A DNA stretch of 64,000 nt from Limnohabitans sp. Rim8 (GTDB lineage Bacteria > Pseudomonadota > Gammaproteobacteria > Burkholderiales > Burkholderiaceae_C), in contig CAMDFT010000008.1 in NCBI GenBank assembly GCA_945897795.1, forward strand, positions 1 through 64,000, written 5' to 3'. How positions within the stretch are numbered: position 1 is the first letter of the stretch; each line of letters starts with the position of its first letter. Made by a program: the position numbers and the translations under genes. The notes beneath the pieces were generated by a model that ran no database searches, was not told the origin of the DNA, and worked only from the letters and a program-made list of their open reading frames with translations. Positions 9,948 through 17,812 of this stretch are shown here, piece by piece.

Positions 9948-9971
9948 AAGGCCGCGCAAGCGGCCTTTTTT
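9948..9971 (+). terminator. Rho-independent terminator after the fumarase gene
   Basis: AAGGCCGC (9948-9955), loop GCAA, GCGGCCTT (9960-9967), followed by a T run. It lies between the fumarase stop and murI, whose ATG is only 16 bases downstream, so murI transcription must initiate in or read through this hairpin. Confidence 0.85.
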
Positions 9972-9986
9972 CAGGCCCAACACCCC

Positions 9987-10847
9987 ATGAGCACCGATCC
10001 AACACACCCCATTGGCGTGTTTGACAGCGGCATCGGCGGCCTGAGCGTGCTGCAGGCCTTGCAAAAAGAACTGCCGCACGAGTGCTTTGTGTACTTGGCC
10101 GACAACGCGCACGCGCCATACGGCGAAAAAAGCGAATCCTTCATCCGCCAGCGAACCCATGCGATTGCCGAGTACCTGCTGGCGCAGCACCACATCAAGG
10201 CCCTGGTCGTGGCCTGCAACACCGCCACCGCAGCGGCCATCCATGAATTGCGTGCACGGCACCCTGCGCTGCCGCTGGTGGGGCTGGAGCCCGCACTCAA
10301 ACCCGCCCTGGCCCTGAGCCGCACCCACCGTATTGGCGTGATGGCCACCCGGGGCACCGTGGCCAGCGACAAGTTTGCCCGGCTGTTGGCCAGCGTGCAA
10401 AGCGAGGCGCATTTTGAGGTGCAAGCTTGCAACGGACTGGCCTTGGCCATCGAACTCAGCACCCTGCCCGATCAGGCGGTGGCTGCGCAAGCGCAAATAT
10501 CGCAATTGCTGCAGACCTACACCCAGGCCATGGGCCGCTTCGGCTGCGCACCTGGCGACATCGACACCCTGGTGCTGGGCTGCACCCACTATGTGTTTGT
10601 CGAAAAGGATTTGCGCCAGTTGCTGGGACTCGATGTGCAACTGGTCTCAACAGGCGAACCGGTGGCGCGTCAAACGCAGCGCTTGCTGGCGGCAGCTCAG
10701 TTGCTGAACACGCTGGCTCTGCATGGGGCTGCGCAGCCCGTGCGCTTGTTGACCACCGGTGACTTGCAAGGCCTGCAAGCCGCCGCCCAGCGCTGGCTGG
10801 GTTTGCCCCCCGAGGTCTGCGAGGCAGTACCTGCCTTGCTCAGCTGA
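9987..10847 (+). CDS. murI: Glutamate racemase
   Basis: A 286-residue cofactor-independent racemase that supplies D-glutamate for peptidoglycan. The N-terminal GVFDSGIGGLSVLQAL and both catalytic cysteines are present: Cys77 in VVACNTATA and Cys199 in LGCTHYVF. The length is normal. It sits directly behind the terminator of the fumarase gene and converges on an MFS gene. Confidence 0.95.
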   Translation: MSTDPTHPIGVFDSGIGGLSVLQALQKELPHECFVYLADNAHAPYGEKSESFIRQRTHAIAEYLLAQHHIKALVVACNTATAAAIHELRARHPALPLVGLEPALKPALALSRTHRIGVMATRGTVASDKFARLLASVQSEAHFEVQACNGLALAIELSTLPDQAVAAQAQISQLLQTYTQAMGRFGCAPGDIDTLVLGCTHYVFVEKDLRQLLGLDVQLVSTGEPVARQTQRLLAAAQLLNTLALHGAAQPVRLLTTGDLQGLQAAAQRWLGLPPEVCEAVPALLS

Positions 10848-10889
10848 GACTTCGGGACAGCCAATCAAGGGCGTGTTCCACGCCCAACG

Positions 10890-12191
10890 TCAAGGATTCG
10901 ACTGCGCCGCCAATCGGCCACGTTCCACGTTCACCGGCATCAACAACACCAACCCCAGCACAAACAGCAAAGAGGTCGATCCGATCGCGAGGCGCTGGTT
11001 GCCATCGCTCAGCCAGGTGATCAGGCCATAGGTCAGCGGCCCCAAAATGCTGGCCAACCGAATGGCAAAGGTCCACAGGCCAAAAAATTCACCCAAGCGA
11101 TGGGCCGGCACCATCAACCCCGCCATGGCGCGACCCGCAGACTGGCTCGATCCCATGCAAAAGCCAGCGATCCCGGCTGCCCACCAGAACGTGGCCTTGT
11201 CGGTGGACAGGGCCGCGATGAAACAGGTGGCCACCCACCCCAGCAGTGTCAGCGACAAGGCCAGCTTGTGACCCAAGCGGTCTTGCACATGGCCAAAGAT
11301 CAGGGCCCCGACAAAAGCCGCGATGTTGAGCACAAAGATCAGCACCATGGTTTCTTGCGGCTGAAACCCGATGACCTGCTCGGCGTAAATGGCGGCCAGG
11401 GTAATGGCCACCGCCACGCCGCCCTGGTAGGCCACGGCGCAGGCCAGCAACTGGGTGAAGTCGCGGTACGGCAAAGCCTCACGCAGGGTCTGGCGCAAGT
11501 GTCGCAGGCTTTGTGTGACCGACCGGATCGGCACTTCCGGACGGGCTGGCGAGTGCTCACGCAACAGGGCAAAAGTGACCCATGCCGCGCCACCATACAC
11601 GGCCGCCGTGATCAGCATCGTCACCGGGACAAACTGGCTGCCCGACTCGCCGCGCGCCTGGGCGGCCAGCACATAAGCCAGGCAAATGCCCAGCGTCAGC
11701 ATGCCGCCGATGTAGCCCAGCGACCAGCCCCAACCGCTCACACGGCCCATGGCCTCAGGCTTGGCCAATTCGGGCAAAAACGAAGCGGTCAGCGATTCGC
11801 CATAAGAAAAGAAGGTGTTGGACACCACCAAAATGCACAAGCCCAGCGCCACCTGACCCGGCCCGACCAGGGACAAAGCAGCCGTGCTGATCACACAGCC
11901 CGCCGTGACCCACATCAGCATGCGTTTTTTGCCGGCCATCCGGTCGGCCCAAGCGCCCAAACCGGGCATGGTGAGCATCACGATTAAATAAGACAGGCTC
12001 AAACCCGAGGTCCAGGCCAAGGTGGCCCAATCGGCCCCGTCGGCCACACCGCCCACAAAATAGGCGGCAAACACGGCCGTGATGACCACCGTGGAATAAC
12101 CCGAATTGGCGAAGTCGTACATGGCCCAGCCAAAAACTTCGCGCAAACGCACGCCTGGGTTCAGCGCGGAACGAAGACGGTCAAGGTTCAT
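10890..12191 (-). CDS. UMF1-type (Atg22-like) MFS transporter
   Basis: A 433-residue, 12-helix permease. The opening EVFGWAMYDFANSGYSTVVIT is the hallmark of the UMF1/Atg22-like group of the major facilitator superfamily, and PGLGAWADRMAGKKRMLM is the loop 2-3 MFS motif. The substrate is not predictable; members have been linked loosely to amino-acid export. It converges with murI. A 7-bp hairpin at 10869-10885 lies between them but has no T run. Confidence 0.85.
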   Translation of the reverse strand: MNLDRLRSALNPGVRLREVFGWAMYDFANSGYSTVVITAVFAAYFVGGVADGADWATLAWTSGLSLSYLIVMLTMPGLGAWADRMAGKKRMLMWVTAGCVISTAALSLVGPGQVALGLCILVVSNTFFSYGESLTASFLPELAKPEAMGRVSGWGWSLGYIGGMLTLGICLAYVLAAQARGESGSQFVPVTMLITAAVYGGAAWVTFALLREHSPARPEVPIRSVTQSLRHLRQTLREALPYRDFTQLLACAVAYQGGVAVAITLAAIYAEQVIGFQPQETMVLIFVLNIAAFVGALIFGHVQDRLGHKLALSLTLLGWVATCFIAALSTDKATFWWAAGIAGFCMGSSQSAGRAMAGLMVPAHRLGEFFGLWTFAIRLASILGPLTYGLITWLSDGNQRLAIGSTSLLFVLGLVLLMPVNVERGRLAAQSNP

Positions 12192-12203
12192 GGTGCGCCC
12201 CGA

Positions 12204-12839
12204 TCAGTGCAAATGCCTGGGACGGCGTCCACCACCACTGCTGCCACCATGTCCGCTTGACCCCCCCGATCCACGCGGGGGTTTGCCAAGCTCCAACGAG
12301 CTGACCAAGCTGTCAAAGCGCTGGCTGAACAACTTGTCGATCTCGGTCACCACGCCCGACAACTCAGCCCCGTCAAAGTGGCGCTCCATCATGTTGACCA
12401 CATCGTGCACCAACAGGTCGCGTTGAGCCTGCATGATGGCGCCCGGATCAGGCCCCACAAACAACATCACGAAATCGTCACGCGACTCGCTCCCGCTGGC
12501 TTCGTCTTCGTCGTCGAATTCGGTGTCGTAAAAGGTCACCTCGATCTGGGTGCCCGCCGCCGACAAGTCGTTGATGTTCATGCACAAATCGTCCATGACC
12601 ATGCGAAAGTCCTCGTCGCCGCGCACGGTCCAGCACAAGTTCAAGCGGTGGGTGGTGGCATCAAAACGGATGCCCGGCTCTTCTTCGTACAGGCTCACAG
12701 CGCCTTCGTGCAAAGAACGCGCCCCGGCGTAATGCCAAAGGGGCTTGAGCGCTTCCTGTATCGCTTTGATGTCGGTGCCGGGTTTGATCGGCACATCACC
12801 ATGCACGTGAATTTCGAGCGGTGCGTTGTCGTGGTTCAT
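12204..12839 (-). CDS. Conserved hypothetical cytoplasmic protein
   Basis: A 211-residue acidic protein beginning MNHDNAPLEIHVHGDVP with no signal peptide or membrane helix. Residues about 110-125 are very acidic (YDTEFDDEDEASGSE) and the C-terminus is a Gly/Ser/Arg/His-rich tail (GSSGHGGSSGGG). The start at 12839 is set by GAGGAAAA 6 bases upstream. A longer frame exists, but its first 35 codons are the translated tRNA-Leu gene and are rejected. The family resembles uncharacterised Burkholderiales proteins; I cannot give a function. It ends 12 bases before the MFS start and may be co-transcribed with it. Confidence 0.7.
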   Translation of the reverse strand: MNHDNAPLEIHVHGDVPIKPGTDIKAIQEALKPLWHYAGARSLHEGAVSLYEEEPGIRFDATTHRLNLCWTVRGDEDFRMVMDDLCMNINDLSAAGTQIEVTFYDTEFDDEDEASGSESRDDFVMLFVGPDPGAIMQAQRDLLVHDVVNMMERHFDGAELSGVVTEIDKLFSQRFDSLVSSLELGKPPRGSGGSSGHGGSSGGGRRPRHLH

Positions 12840-12857
12840 GATGGTGTTTTCCTCAAT

Positions 12858-12950
12858 TGGTGCCCCGAACCGGAATCGAACCGGTACGCCCGCTATGAAC
12901 GAAGCAACGGATTTTAAGTCCGGTGTGTCTACCAGTTTCACCATCGGGGC
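12858..12950 (-). tRNA. tRNA-Leu (anticodon TAA)
   Basis: A class II tRNA on the minus strand. The 5' end GCCCCGA (from 12950) pairs with TCGGGGC near 12862-12868, with discriminator A at 12861 and an encoded CCA at 12858-12860. The anticodon loop CTTAAAA gives TAA. The T-arm GGTTCGATTCC and a long variable arm are present. The outermost anticodon-stem pair is a mismatch. Confidence 0.93.
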
Positions 12951-12990
12951 AGAGCGCTTATTGTGCCTTGATAACGCGGTCTTTTTGGCT

Positions 12991-13383
12991 TCAGTCGATC
13001 TGCAAATTCAGCATGGCCAGCGCAAACAGTGCCACCACCGTGATGTAAGCCGCCGACCAGGCCATGGTGCGCCATTTGGGTTTGTCGGTCACGTAGAAAA
13101 CCACATAGGCCACCCTGGCCGCGATGAAAAACATGGCCAGTGCATCCACCGTGGCCGGATCGACCCCGGTCAGCAAGGCCAAAATGATGCCTACAGCAAA
13201 AAACGGGAACGCCTCGAAGCAGTTGGCCTGCGCGGCATTGGCCCGAGCCCGAAACCCGGTTTGACTGGCCAGCCAAGCGCGGGGGTCGCTGTTGTCATAG
13301 CCCTTGAAGCCCGACTTGGCGATGCCCGCACACACCACCGGCATGATGCCGGCCACCAACACGGCGCCATAAGAAATCAACAT
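12991..13383 (-). CDS. MAPEG family membrane protein
   Basis: A 130-residue protein with four helices. The FRARANAAQANCFEAFPFFAVG segment and the ARVAYVVFYVTDKPKWRTMAW segment match bacterial MAPEG-like proteins (membrane-associated eicosanoid and glutathione metabolism fold). The start ATG at 13383 follows AAGGAG with ideal spacing. The role in bacteria is unclear, possibly glutathione-dependent detoxification; a GST gene lies about 460 bases upstream on the same strand. Confidence 0.85.
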   Translation of the reverse strand: MLISYGAVLVAGIMPVVCAGIAKSGFKGYDNSDPRAWLASQTGFRARANAAQANCFEAFPFFAVGIILALLTGVDPATVDALAMFFIAARVAYVVFYVTDKPKWRTMAWSAAYITVVALFALAMLNLQID

Positions 13384-13432
13384 TGAGCTCTCCTTGATCA
13401 GCTGCCCAGCCCGGAAAGGTTCTGCAGAAACC

Positions 13433-13464
13433 GAAAAAAAAGCCACTGAGTTCATCAGTGGCTC
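13433..13464 (-). terminator. Rho-independent terminator
   Basis: On the minus strand AGCCACTGA and TCAGTGGCT (13441-13463) form a 9-bp stem followed by a run of Ts (A run at 13434-13440). It ends the transcript of the small basic protein gene just upstream of the MAPEG start. Confidence 0.85.
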
Positions 13465-13498
13465 GGCACTGGCCCGGCAAAAGCCGGGCGCACCGGGT

Positions 13499-13669
13499 TC
13501 AACCGCCCTTGGTGGAGCGCTTGCCGGGGTTCTTCTTGCTGCGTGTAGCCACACCGCGTTCCAGGCTAATGCGCTGGCCACGGCCGCCGGTGCGCAAGGT
13601 CACGCCTGGCAATGCGGGTAGAGGGGGGGTGAATTTACGATCTGCTTCGGTGACGATTTTGTTGCCCAT
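13499..13669 (-). CDS. Small basic conserved hypothetical protein
   Basis: A 56-residue protein, MGNKIVTEADRKFTPPLPA..., ending in a lysine-rich tail (RSKKNPGKRSTKGG). GGAG 7 bases upstream of the ATG at 13669 supports this start over an upstream ATG at 13702, and a clear terminator follows. It has no membrane segment. The high positive charge could indicate nucleic-acid or ribosome association, which is inference only. Confidence 0.6.
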   Translation of the reverse strand: MGNKIVTEADRKFTPPLPALPGVTLRTGGRGQRISLERGVATRSKKNPGKRSTKGG

Positions 13670-13843
13670 CTGTGGCTCCGGATAAAAAATGCAAAACGAC
13701 ATTAAGCCACAAGAAAGGCCCTGTTTCAGACAGCGGCCCCGCCCGGCGCAAGGATTTTGGGGGCCAGAACCACCCCAACCCCACTCCCCTCGCCATTTCT
13801 GCGGGCCAGCGCTGCATCGGCTGCGGCATTTTTTGCAGCCGCA

Positions 13844-14476
13844 TTACTCCCGGCGCAGCGCCACAGCAAAGCCTTTTTGCACCGCGGGCCGCGCCATCAA
13901 GGCCTGGTACCAACGCTGAACGTGGGGAAACTGCTGCAAATCCACTTGGTGACGCGGGTGACGCCAAACCCAGCCCAGAATGGCAAAGTCTGCGATCGAC
14001 AGTTCATCGGCAAAAAATTCGTGGGCGGCCAATCTACGGTCCATCACGCCATACAGGCGCAAGGTCTCGGCCTTGAAACGCTCAAGACCATAGCGTTTGT
14101 CGGCCTCGTTGCTCAAGGCTGCGTAATGGTGCACCTGGCCCGGCGCGGGGCCAAAGCCACCCATCTGAAACATCAGCCACTCCAGCGCGGCCACCCGACC
14201 CGCGCCATGAGCAGGTAAGAATTTTCCAGTTTTTTCGGCCAAATAAATCAAGATCGCGCCGGACTCAAACACCGTCTGCTTCTGGCCATCGGGCCCCTCG
14301 GTGTCCATCAAAGCCGGGATCTTGTTGTTCGGGCTGATCTTCAAAAATGCCGGATCAAATTGCTCTTTTTGGGTGATGTCCACCACTTGCACGGCAAAGG
14401 GCAAACCCATCTCCTCCAAGGCCACGGTGATTTTGCGGGCGTTGGGGGTGTCAAAAGCGAAAAGCGTCAAAGCCAT
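13844..14476 (-). CDS. Glutathione S-transferase (YfcG/YghU-like)
   Basis: A 210-residue GST. The thioredoxin-fold N-terminal domain has TPNARKITVALEEMGLPF, the cis-Pro segment NNKIPALMD and the glutathione-binding FESGAILIYLAEKTG. The helical C-terminal domain has MFQMGGFGPAPGQVHHY, characteristic of Nu-class bacterial GSTs with disulfide-bond oxidoreductase activity. The Thr-Pro-Asn N-terminal motif replaces the classical Ser/Tyr, as in that class. Confidence 0.88.
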   Translation of the reverse strand: MALTLFAFDTPNARKITVALEEMGLPFAVQVVDITQKEQFDPAFLKISPNNKIPALMDTEGPDGQKQTVFESGAILIYLAEKTGKFLPAHGAGRVAALEWLMFQMGGFGPAPGQVHHYAALSNEADKRYGLERFKAETLRLYGVMDRRLAAHEFFADELSIADFAILGWVWRHPRHQVDLQQFPHVQRWYQALMARPAVQKGFAVALRRE

Positions 14477-14742
14477 GTTGTGTGCCTCCTGTGTTGAACG
14501 CGAAGTTTATGCAAAAACGTCTTTACCTCAGGTCCATTTGGGGACCCCTGCTCATGAGATGGGCGACCACGGCGCGACTGCCCGGCGTCTTTCAGTGCAT
14601 CAAGGATGTTTACTTCGGCGGCAACATGAACGCAGCGCTCGCATGGGGCAATGGGCCCAAGCCAAGACTTTCGGATAATGCAACAGACCAACTTGTCCCC
14701 AAAGTGAAGCCCCCATTTCCTTACTTGCACAAAAATCACCCC

Positions 14743-15192
14743 ATGAACACATTTTTGATCCCTCGCGCAGCCACCCTCTCCCTGGTCTTGTTGGCCTGCA
14801 CGCCCACTTGGGCCCAAAACACGGTCACCGCCGCTGCGGCGCAAGAGCCTGGCGCGCAACTCACGGCCTCAGGCATGGTGTACCGATCACTGAAAGACGG
14901 CACCGGGGCCAGCCCCAAAGCCTCCGACACGGTCAAAGTCCATTACCGTGGCACCTTGCCCGACGGCAAAGAGTTCGACAGCTCCTACAAACGCAACGAG
15001 GCCATCGAGTTCCCCCTGAGCCGTGTCATCCCCTGCTGGACCGAAGGCGTGCAGCTGATGAAAGTGGGCGGCAAAGCCAAGCTGACCTGCCCGCCTGCCA
15101 CCGCCTATGGCGATCGCGGCGCAGGCAATGTGATTCCGCCCAAAGCCACCTTGTTGTTCGAGGTCGAGTTGCTGGCCATTAATGGCAAGTGA
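14743..15192 (+). CDS. FKBP-type peptidyl-prolyl cis-trans isomerase, exported
   Basis: A 149-residue protein with a signal peptide (residues 1-24) that contains an LLAC at Cys19, so it could be secreted or a lipoprotein. The FKBP domain follows: DTVKVHYRGTLPDGKEFDSS, then FPLSRVIPCWTEGVQLMKVGGK, and AYGDRGAGNVIPPKATLLFEVELL. This is the FkpA/MIP-like single-domain form without the N-terminal dimerisation region, so a periplasmic folding catalyst is likely. The ATG at 14743 is the only one consistent with a signal peptide. Confidence 0.88.
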   Translation: MNTFLIPRAATLSLVLLACTPTWAQNTVTAAAAQEPGAQLTASGMVYRSLKDGTGASPKASDTVKVHYRGTLPDGKEFDSSYKRNEAIEFPLSRVIPCWTEGVQLMKVGGKAKLTCPPATAYGDRGAGNVIPPKATLLFEVELLAINGK

Positions 15193-15237
15193 ACGGCAAG
15201 TGATCGATTTCTCAAGCCTCCAACTACGGAACACCCC

Positions 15238-16416
15238 ATGAAGCGCCAATCAGCCCGCATGGATGCGGTGGACAGCCCCATCATCCCCACCATCGCCAAG
15301 CTGGTGCGCGACAACCCCGGCACCATCTCACTGGGCCAAGGCGTGGTGAATTACGGCCCCCCGGCGCAAGCCGTGGCCGAATTGCCCAACCTCATGGCCG
15401 ATGGCCAGCTGAACAAATACCAGGCCGTGGGTGGTATCGCCCCCTTGGTGGACCGCTTTCGGCAAAAACTGGCCGACGAGAACCATGTCCATTGCGGCAC
15501 CGAGTCGATCGTCATGGTCACGGCGGGCAGCAACATGGCGTTTCTCAACAGCGTGCTGGCCGTGGCCGACCCGGGCGACGAATTCATCTTGCCCATGCCG
15601 TTTTACTTCAACCAGGAAATGGCCATCCGAATGTGTGGCTGCGTCCCTGTGCCCGTGCCCACACACAGCGACTGGAGCCTGGATGTCGACGCCCTGGCCG
15701 CCGCCATCACGCCCCGCACCCGCGCCATCGTCACGGTCTCGCCCAACAACCCCACCGGGGCCGTGTACAGCGAAGAAAGCCTGCGCGCCGTGAACGCCTT
15801 GTGCGCCCGCGCAGGGCTTTACCACTTCAGCGACGAGGCCTACGAATACTTCACCTATGGCGATGCCCGGCACTTTTCGCCTGCGTCGATTCCCGGAGCC
15901 CAAGGCCACACCCTGTCGTTTTATTCCATGTCCAAGAACTTTGGCATGGCCAGCTGGCGCGTGGGCTATGTGGTGTTCCCGGCCGATCTGTTTGGGGCCA
16001 TGAACAAGGTCCAAGACACCAACCTGATCTGCGCCCCGGTGGCCTCGCAATTGCTGGCGCTGCAGGCCCTTCAGCTGGGCCGTGAATGGGTTCAACCCAA
16101 AGTGCACGCCTTGGCCCAGGTGCGTGCACAGGTCAACCAGGCGCTGCAAGGCCTGGGTGATCTGGTCGAATTTCCAAACACCCAGGGCGCTTTTTATGTG
16201 CTGATGAAGTTGCCTGGCGTGGCCGACCCCATGGCTTTCAACCGCGCCATGACCGAAAAACACCGTGTGGCCACCCTGCCCGGTTTTGCCTTCGGCCTGA
16301 GCGACATGGCCGTTGCCAACTACCAGCGCCTGTCCTATGGTGCCCTGGACGCCGCCACAGTGGCCGAAGGGGTGGCCCGCTATGTGGCAGCGGTCAAGGA
16401 CTGGTACAAGGCCTGA
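15238..16416 (+). CDS. PLP-dependent aminotransferase, class I/II
   Basis: A 392-residue fold-type I aminotransferase. TISLGQGVVNYGPP resembles the substrate-binding SxGxP start, SPNNPTGAVY is the conserved NPTG motif, DEAYEYF holds the PLP-contacting Asp-Glu-Ala, and Lys233 in SMSKNFGMASWRVG is the Schiff-base lysine. The Tyr/Phe-rich EAYEYFTYG resembles valine-pyruvate or kynurenine/glutamine-type enzymes, but the substrate cannot be fixed. A cupin gene follows 54 bases downstream. Confidence 0.88.
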   Translation: MKRQSARMDAVDSPIIPTIAKLVRDNPGTISLGQGVVNYGPPAQAVAELPNLMADGQLNKYQAVGGIAPLVDRFRQKLADENHVHCGTESIVMVTAGSNMAFLNSVLAVADPGDEFILPMPFYFNQEMAIRMCGCVPVPVPTHSDWSLDVDALAAAITPRTRAIVTVSPNNPTGAVYSEESLRAVNALCARAGLYHFSDEAYEYFTYGDARHFSPASIPGAQGHTLSFYSMSKNFGMASWRVGYVVFPADLFGAMNKVQDTNLICAPVASQLLALQALQLGREWVQPKVHALAQVRAQVNQALQGLGDLVEFPNTQGAFYVLMKLPGVADPMAFNRAMTEKHRVATLPGFAFGLSDMAVANYQRLSYGALDAATVAEGVARYVAAVKDWYKA

Positions 16417-16470
16417 GCCCCTCCATTCACCCGCAATTTCCTGCTTTTTCCACCCAACCAAGGCCCAACC

Positions 16471-16749
16471 ATGACCTCTCCCACCCTCGAAAGCTTCACC
16501 GCCCAGTCCCTGGATGAAGGCTTTGATGAAATCATCGTGCGCGAGTGGGATGCCGACCTCAAGCTCGACACCCACACCCACCCCTTTGATGTGAGCGCTT
16601 ATGTGGTGCGTGGTGAATATTGGTTAACGTTGAGCGCCGAGGTTAAGCACCTCCAGGCGGGTGATTTTTTCCGACTGGCACGCGACGTCCCTCATGCTGA
16701 ACTTTACGGCCCCGAAGGCGCCACCGTTTGGGTGGCCCGGGCCAACTGA
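16471..16749 (+). CDS. Cupin domain protein
   Basis: A 92-residue single-domain cupin. Motif 1 is present as DTHTHPFDVSAYVVRGEYWLT and motif 2 as GDFFRLARDVPHAELYGPEG, with two histidines in HTHP and one in PHAE able to bind a metal. The small size suggests an enzyme of the RmlC-like or mannose-isomerase type or a binding protein; substrate unknown. It probably shares the transcript of the upstream aminotransferase. Confidence 0.8.
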   Translation: MTSPTLESFTAQSLDEGFDEIIVREWDADLKLDTHTHPFDVSAYVVRGEYWLTLSAEVKHLQAGDFFRLARDVPHAELYGPEGATVWVARAN

Positions 16750-16848
16750 ATCACGGTAAGGACCAGAACTTGGCTGGCCCAACGGAATGCCCAAACCGTC
16801 GACCGGTCTGGGCGGTACACCAGGCACTTGGGCAGCACCAGCCCCTGT

Positions 16849-17121
16849 TCAGCCTTCTATGATTTTCACGGTTGCGCCAAAGGAGCCCGAGCTTTGCAAG
16901 CCTTGGGTGTCGACTGCCAGATGCCAATGGCCGAGCGTGGGAATTTGCAGTCGCACAGCAGATTGCCGCACCACGCCACCGGTATAAATGTGCTTGACCC
17001 CTTTTTTGTAATTTGCAAAATTGAGATCGTCCATGAGCCGCACATTCGACGGGTTCGTCAGGGTCACCTCGACAATCTCGCCAATTTGCCTGGGGCCTAA
17101 GTCTTTGTATATGAATTGCAT
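16849..17121 (-). CDS. DUF1883 domain protein
   Basis: A 90-residue protein, MQFIYKDLGPRQIGEIVEVT..., with NVRLMDDLNFANYKKG and YTGGVVRQSAVRLQIP...GHWHLAVD. This matches the DUF1883 fold, which is found alone or fused to TIR domains in proteins of unknown function. Here it stands alone. A strong sigma-70-type promoter lies about 115 bases upstream, implying a leader of about that length; longer in-frame starts would cross that promoter. No toxin or TIR partner is adjacent. Confidence 0.8.
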   Translation of the reverse strand: MQFIYKDLGPRQIGEIVEVTLTNPSNVRLMDDLNFANYKKGVKHIYTGGVVRQSAVRLQIPTLGHWHLAVDTQGLQSSGSFGATVKIIEG

Positions 17122-17242
17122 CTTTGCCGATCGGTGAATGGGCTTGATCCAAACTGATCGCACCACACAACATGTGCAACCCTTGCGGGCAGACGGTAAA
17201 AAAGCAGGCTGTTGGTGAACAGCGCCCAAAATCATCCATCGA

Positions 17243-17270
17243 ATTTTAATGATTTTGCTATTAATGTCAA
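17243..17270 (-). promoter_or_regulatory. Sigma-70-type promoter for the DUF1883 gene
   Basis: On the minus strand TTGACA (17270-17265, perfect -35) is followed after 16 bases by TAAAAT (17248-17243), in an AT-rich stretch unlike the surrounding DNA. Predicted transcription starts near 17236. Confidence 0.65.
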
Positions 17271-17321
17271 ATATTATATTTAGGTATGCACTACCCACCC
17301 ATTGGGAATCCTGATTTATGC

Positions 17322-17347
17322 AAAAAAATAGCCCCGCATGGGGCTAT
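17322..17347 (-). terminator. Terminator of the tRNA-Gly-Gly-Cys transcript
   Basis: On the minus strand ATAGCCCC / GGGGCTAT (17347-17340 and 17335-17328) with a 4-base loop, followed by seven Ts. It is located 20 bases after tRNA-Cys. Confidence 0.88.
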
Positions 17348-17366
17348 TGAATGAGTACCAAAAAAA

Positions 17367-17440
17367 TGGAGGCGCGACCCAGAGTCGAACTGGGCTCGAC
17401 GGATTTGCAATCCGTTGCATAACCGCTTTGCTATCGCGCC
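17367..17440 (-). tRNA. tRNA-Cys (anticodon GCA)
   Basis: 74 bases including an encoded CCA (17367-17369). The acceptor GGCGCGA pairs with TCGCGCC. The anticodon loop TTGCAAA gives GCA. It is the last gene of a Gly-Gly-Cys tRNA operon. Confidence 0.95.
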
Positions 17441-17515
17441 ATGGTCAGTCAGGACTGACAAAACAAGTGAATGATGAATCAATGGCCCAAAATTTAACGG
17501 TGTTTAAACTTTGAA

Positions 17516-17591
17516 TGGAGCGGGAAACGAGGCTCGAACTCGCGACCTCAACCTTGGCAAGGTTGCGCTCTACCAACTGAGCTATTCCCGC
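17516..17591 (-). tRNA. tRNA-Gly (anticodon GCC), second copy
   Basis: 76 bases with encoded CCA. The acceptor GCGGGAA pairs with TTCCCGC and the anticodon loop TTGCCAA gives GCC. Its mature sequence is identical to the copy at 17638-17713. Confidence 0.95.
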
Positions 17592-17637
17592 ACATTGAAA
17601 AATCAAATGAAAGATGTTGGAACTTCTTTCGAAAAAT

Positions 17638-17713
17638 TGGAGCGGGAAACGAGGCTCGAACTCGCGACCTCAACCTTGGCAAGGTTGCGCTCTACCAACT
17701 GAGCTATTCCCGC
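17638..17713 (-). tRNA. tRNA-Gly (anticodon GCC), first copy
   Basis: 76 bases with encoded CCA, identical to the copy 46 bases downstream. It is first in the tRNA operon and sits about 12 bases after the predicted transcription start. Confidence 0.95.
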
Positions 17714-17732
17714 GTATTTCAGTGAACTCGGC

Positions 17733-17762
17733 ATTGTAAGCCTTGCTCTCTGGAATGGTCAA
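17733..17762 (-). promoter_or_regulatory. Sigma-70 promoter of the tRNA-Gly-Gly-Cys operon
   Basis: On the minus strand TTGACC (17762-17757), 18-base spacer, TACAAT (17738-17733). Predicted start near 17726, just upstream of the first tRNA-Gly. The hexamers are near consensus, as expected for a tRNA operon. Confidence 0.7.
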
Positions 17763-17774
17763 ATTGTAATTCAA

Positions 17775-17804
17775 TTTCAGGCCGACTTGGCGTTCGGCCT
17801 GAAA
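17775..17804 (-). terminator. Terminator after lon
   Basis: TTTCAGGCCGA (17775-17785) and TCGGCCTGAAA (17794-17804) form an 11-bp perfect stem 9 bases after the lon stop. The tail on the minus strand is only moderately T-rich. Confidence 0.7.
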
Positions 17805-17812
17805 ATTTTGCT

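Noticed and set aside
10869-10885. GGGCGTG-TTC-CACGCCC hairpin between murI and the MFS gene as a terminator
   Set aside because: The stem is fine but there is no T run on either strand, so I did not list it as a terminator.
12840-12944. An in-frame N-terminal extension of the 12204-12839 gene starting MVKLVDTPDLKS
   Set aside because: These codons are the translated tRNA-Leu(TAA) gene, and the downstream ATG at 12839 has a good ribosome-binding site.
13499-13702. Longer start (13702) for the small basic protein
   Set aside because: The ATG at 13669 has GGAG at proper distance and the extra residues look non-coding.
14477-14742. In-frame upstream extension of the FKBP isomerase gene to 14482
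   Set aside because: It would bury the signal peptide in the middle of the protein; the ATG at 14743 places it at the N-terminus.
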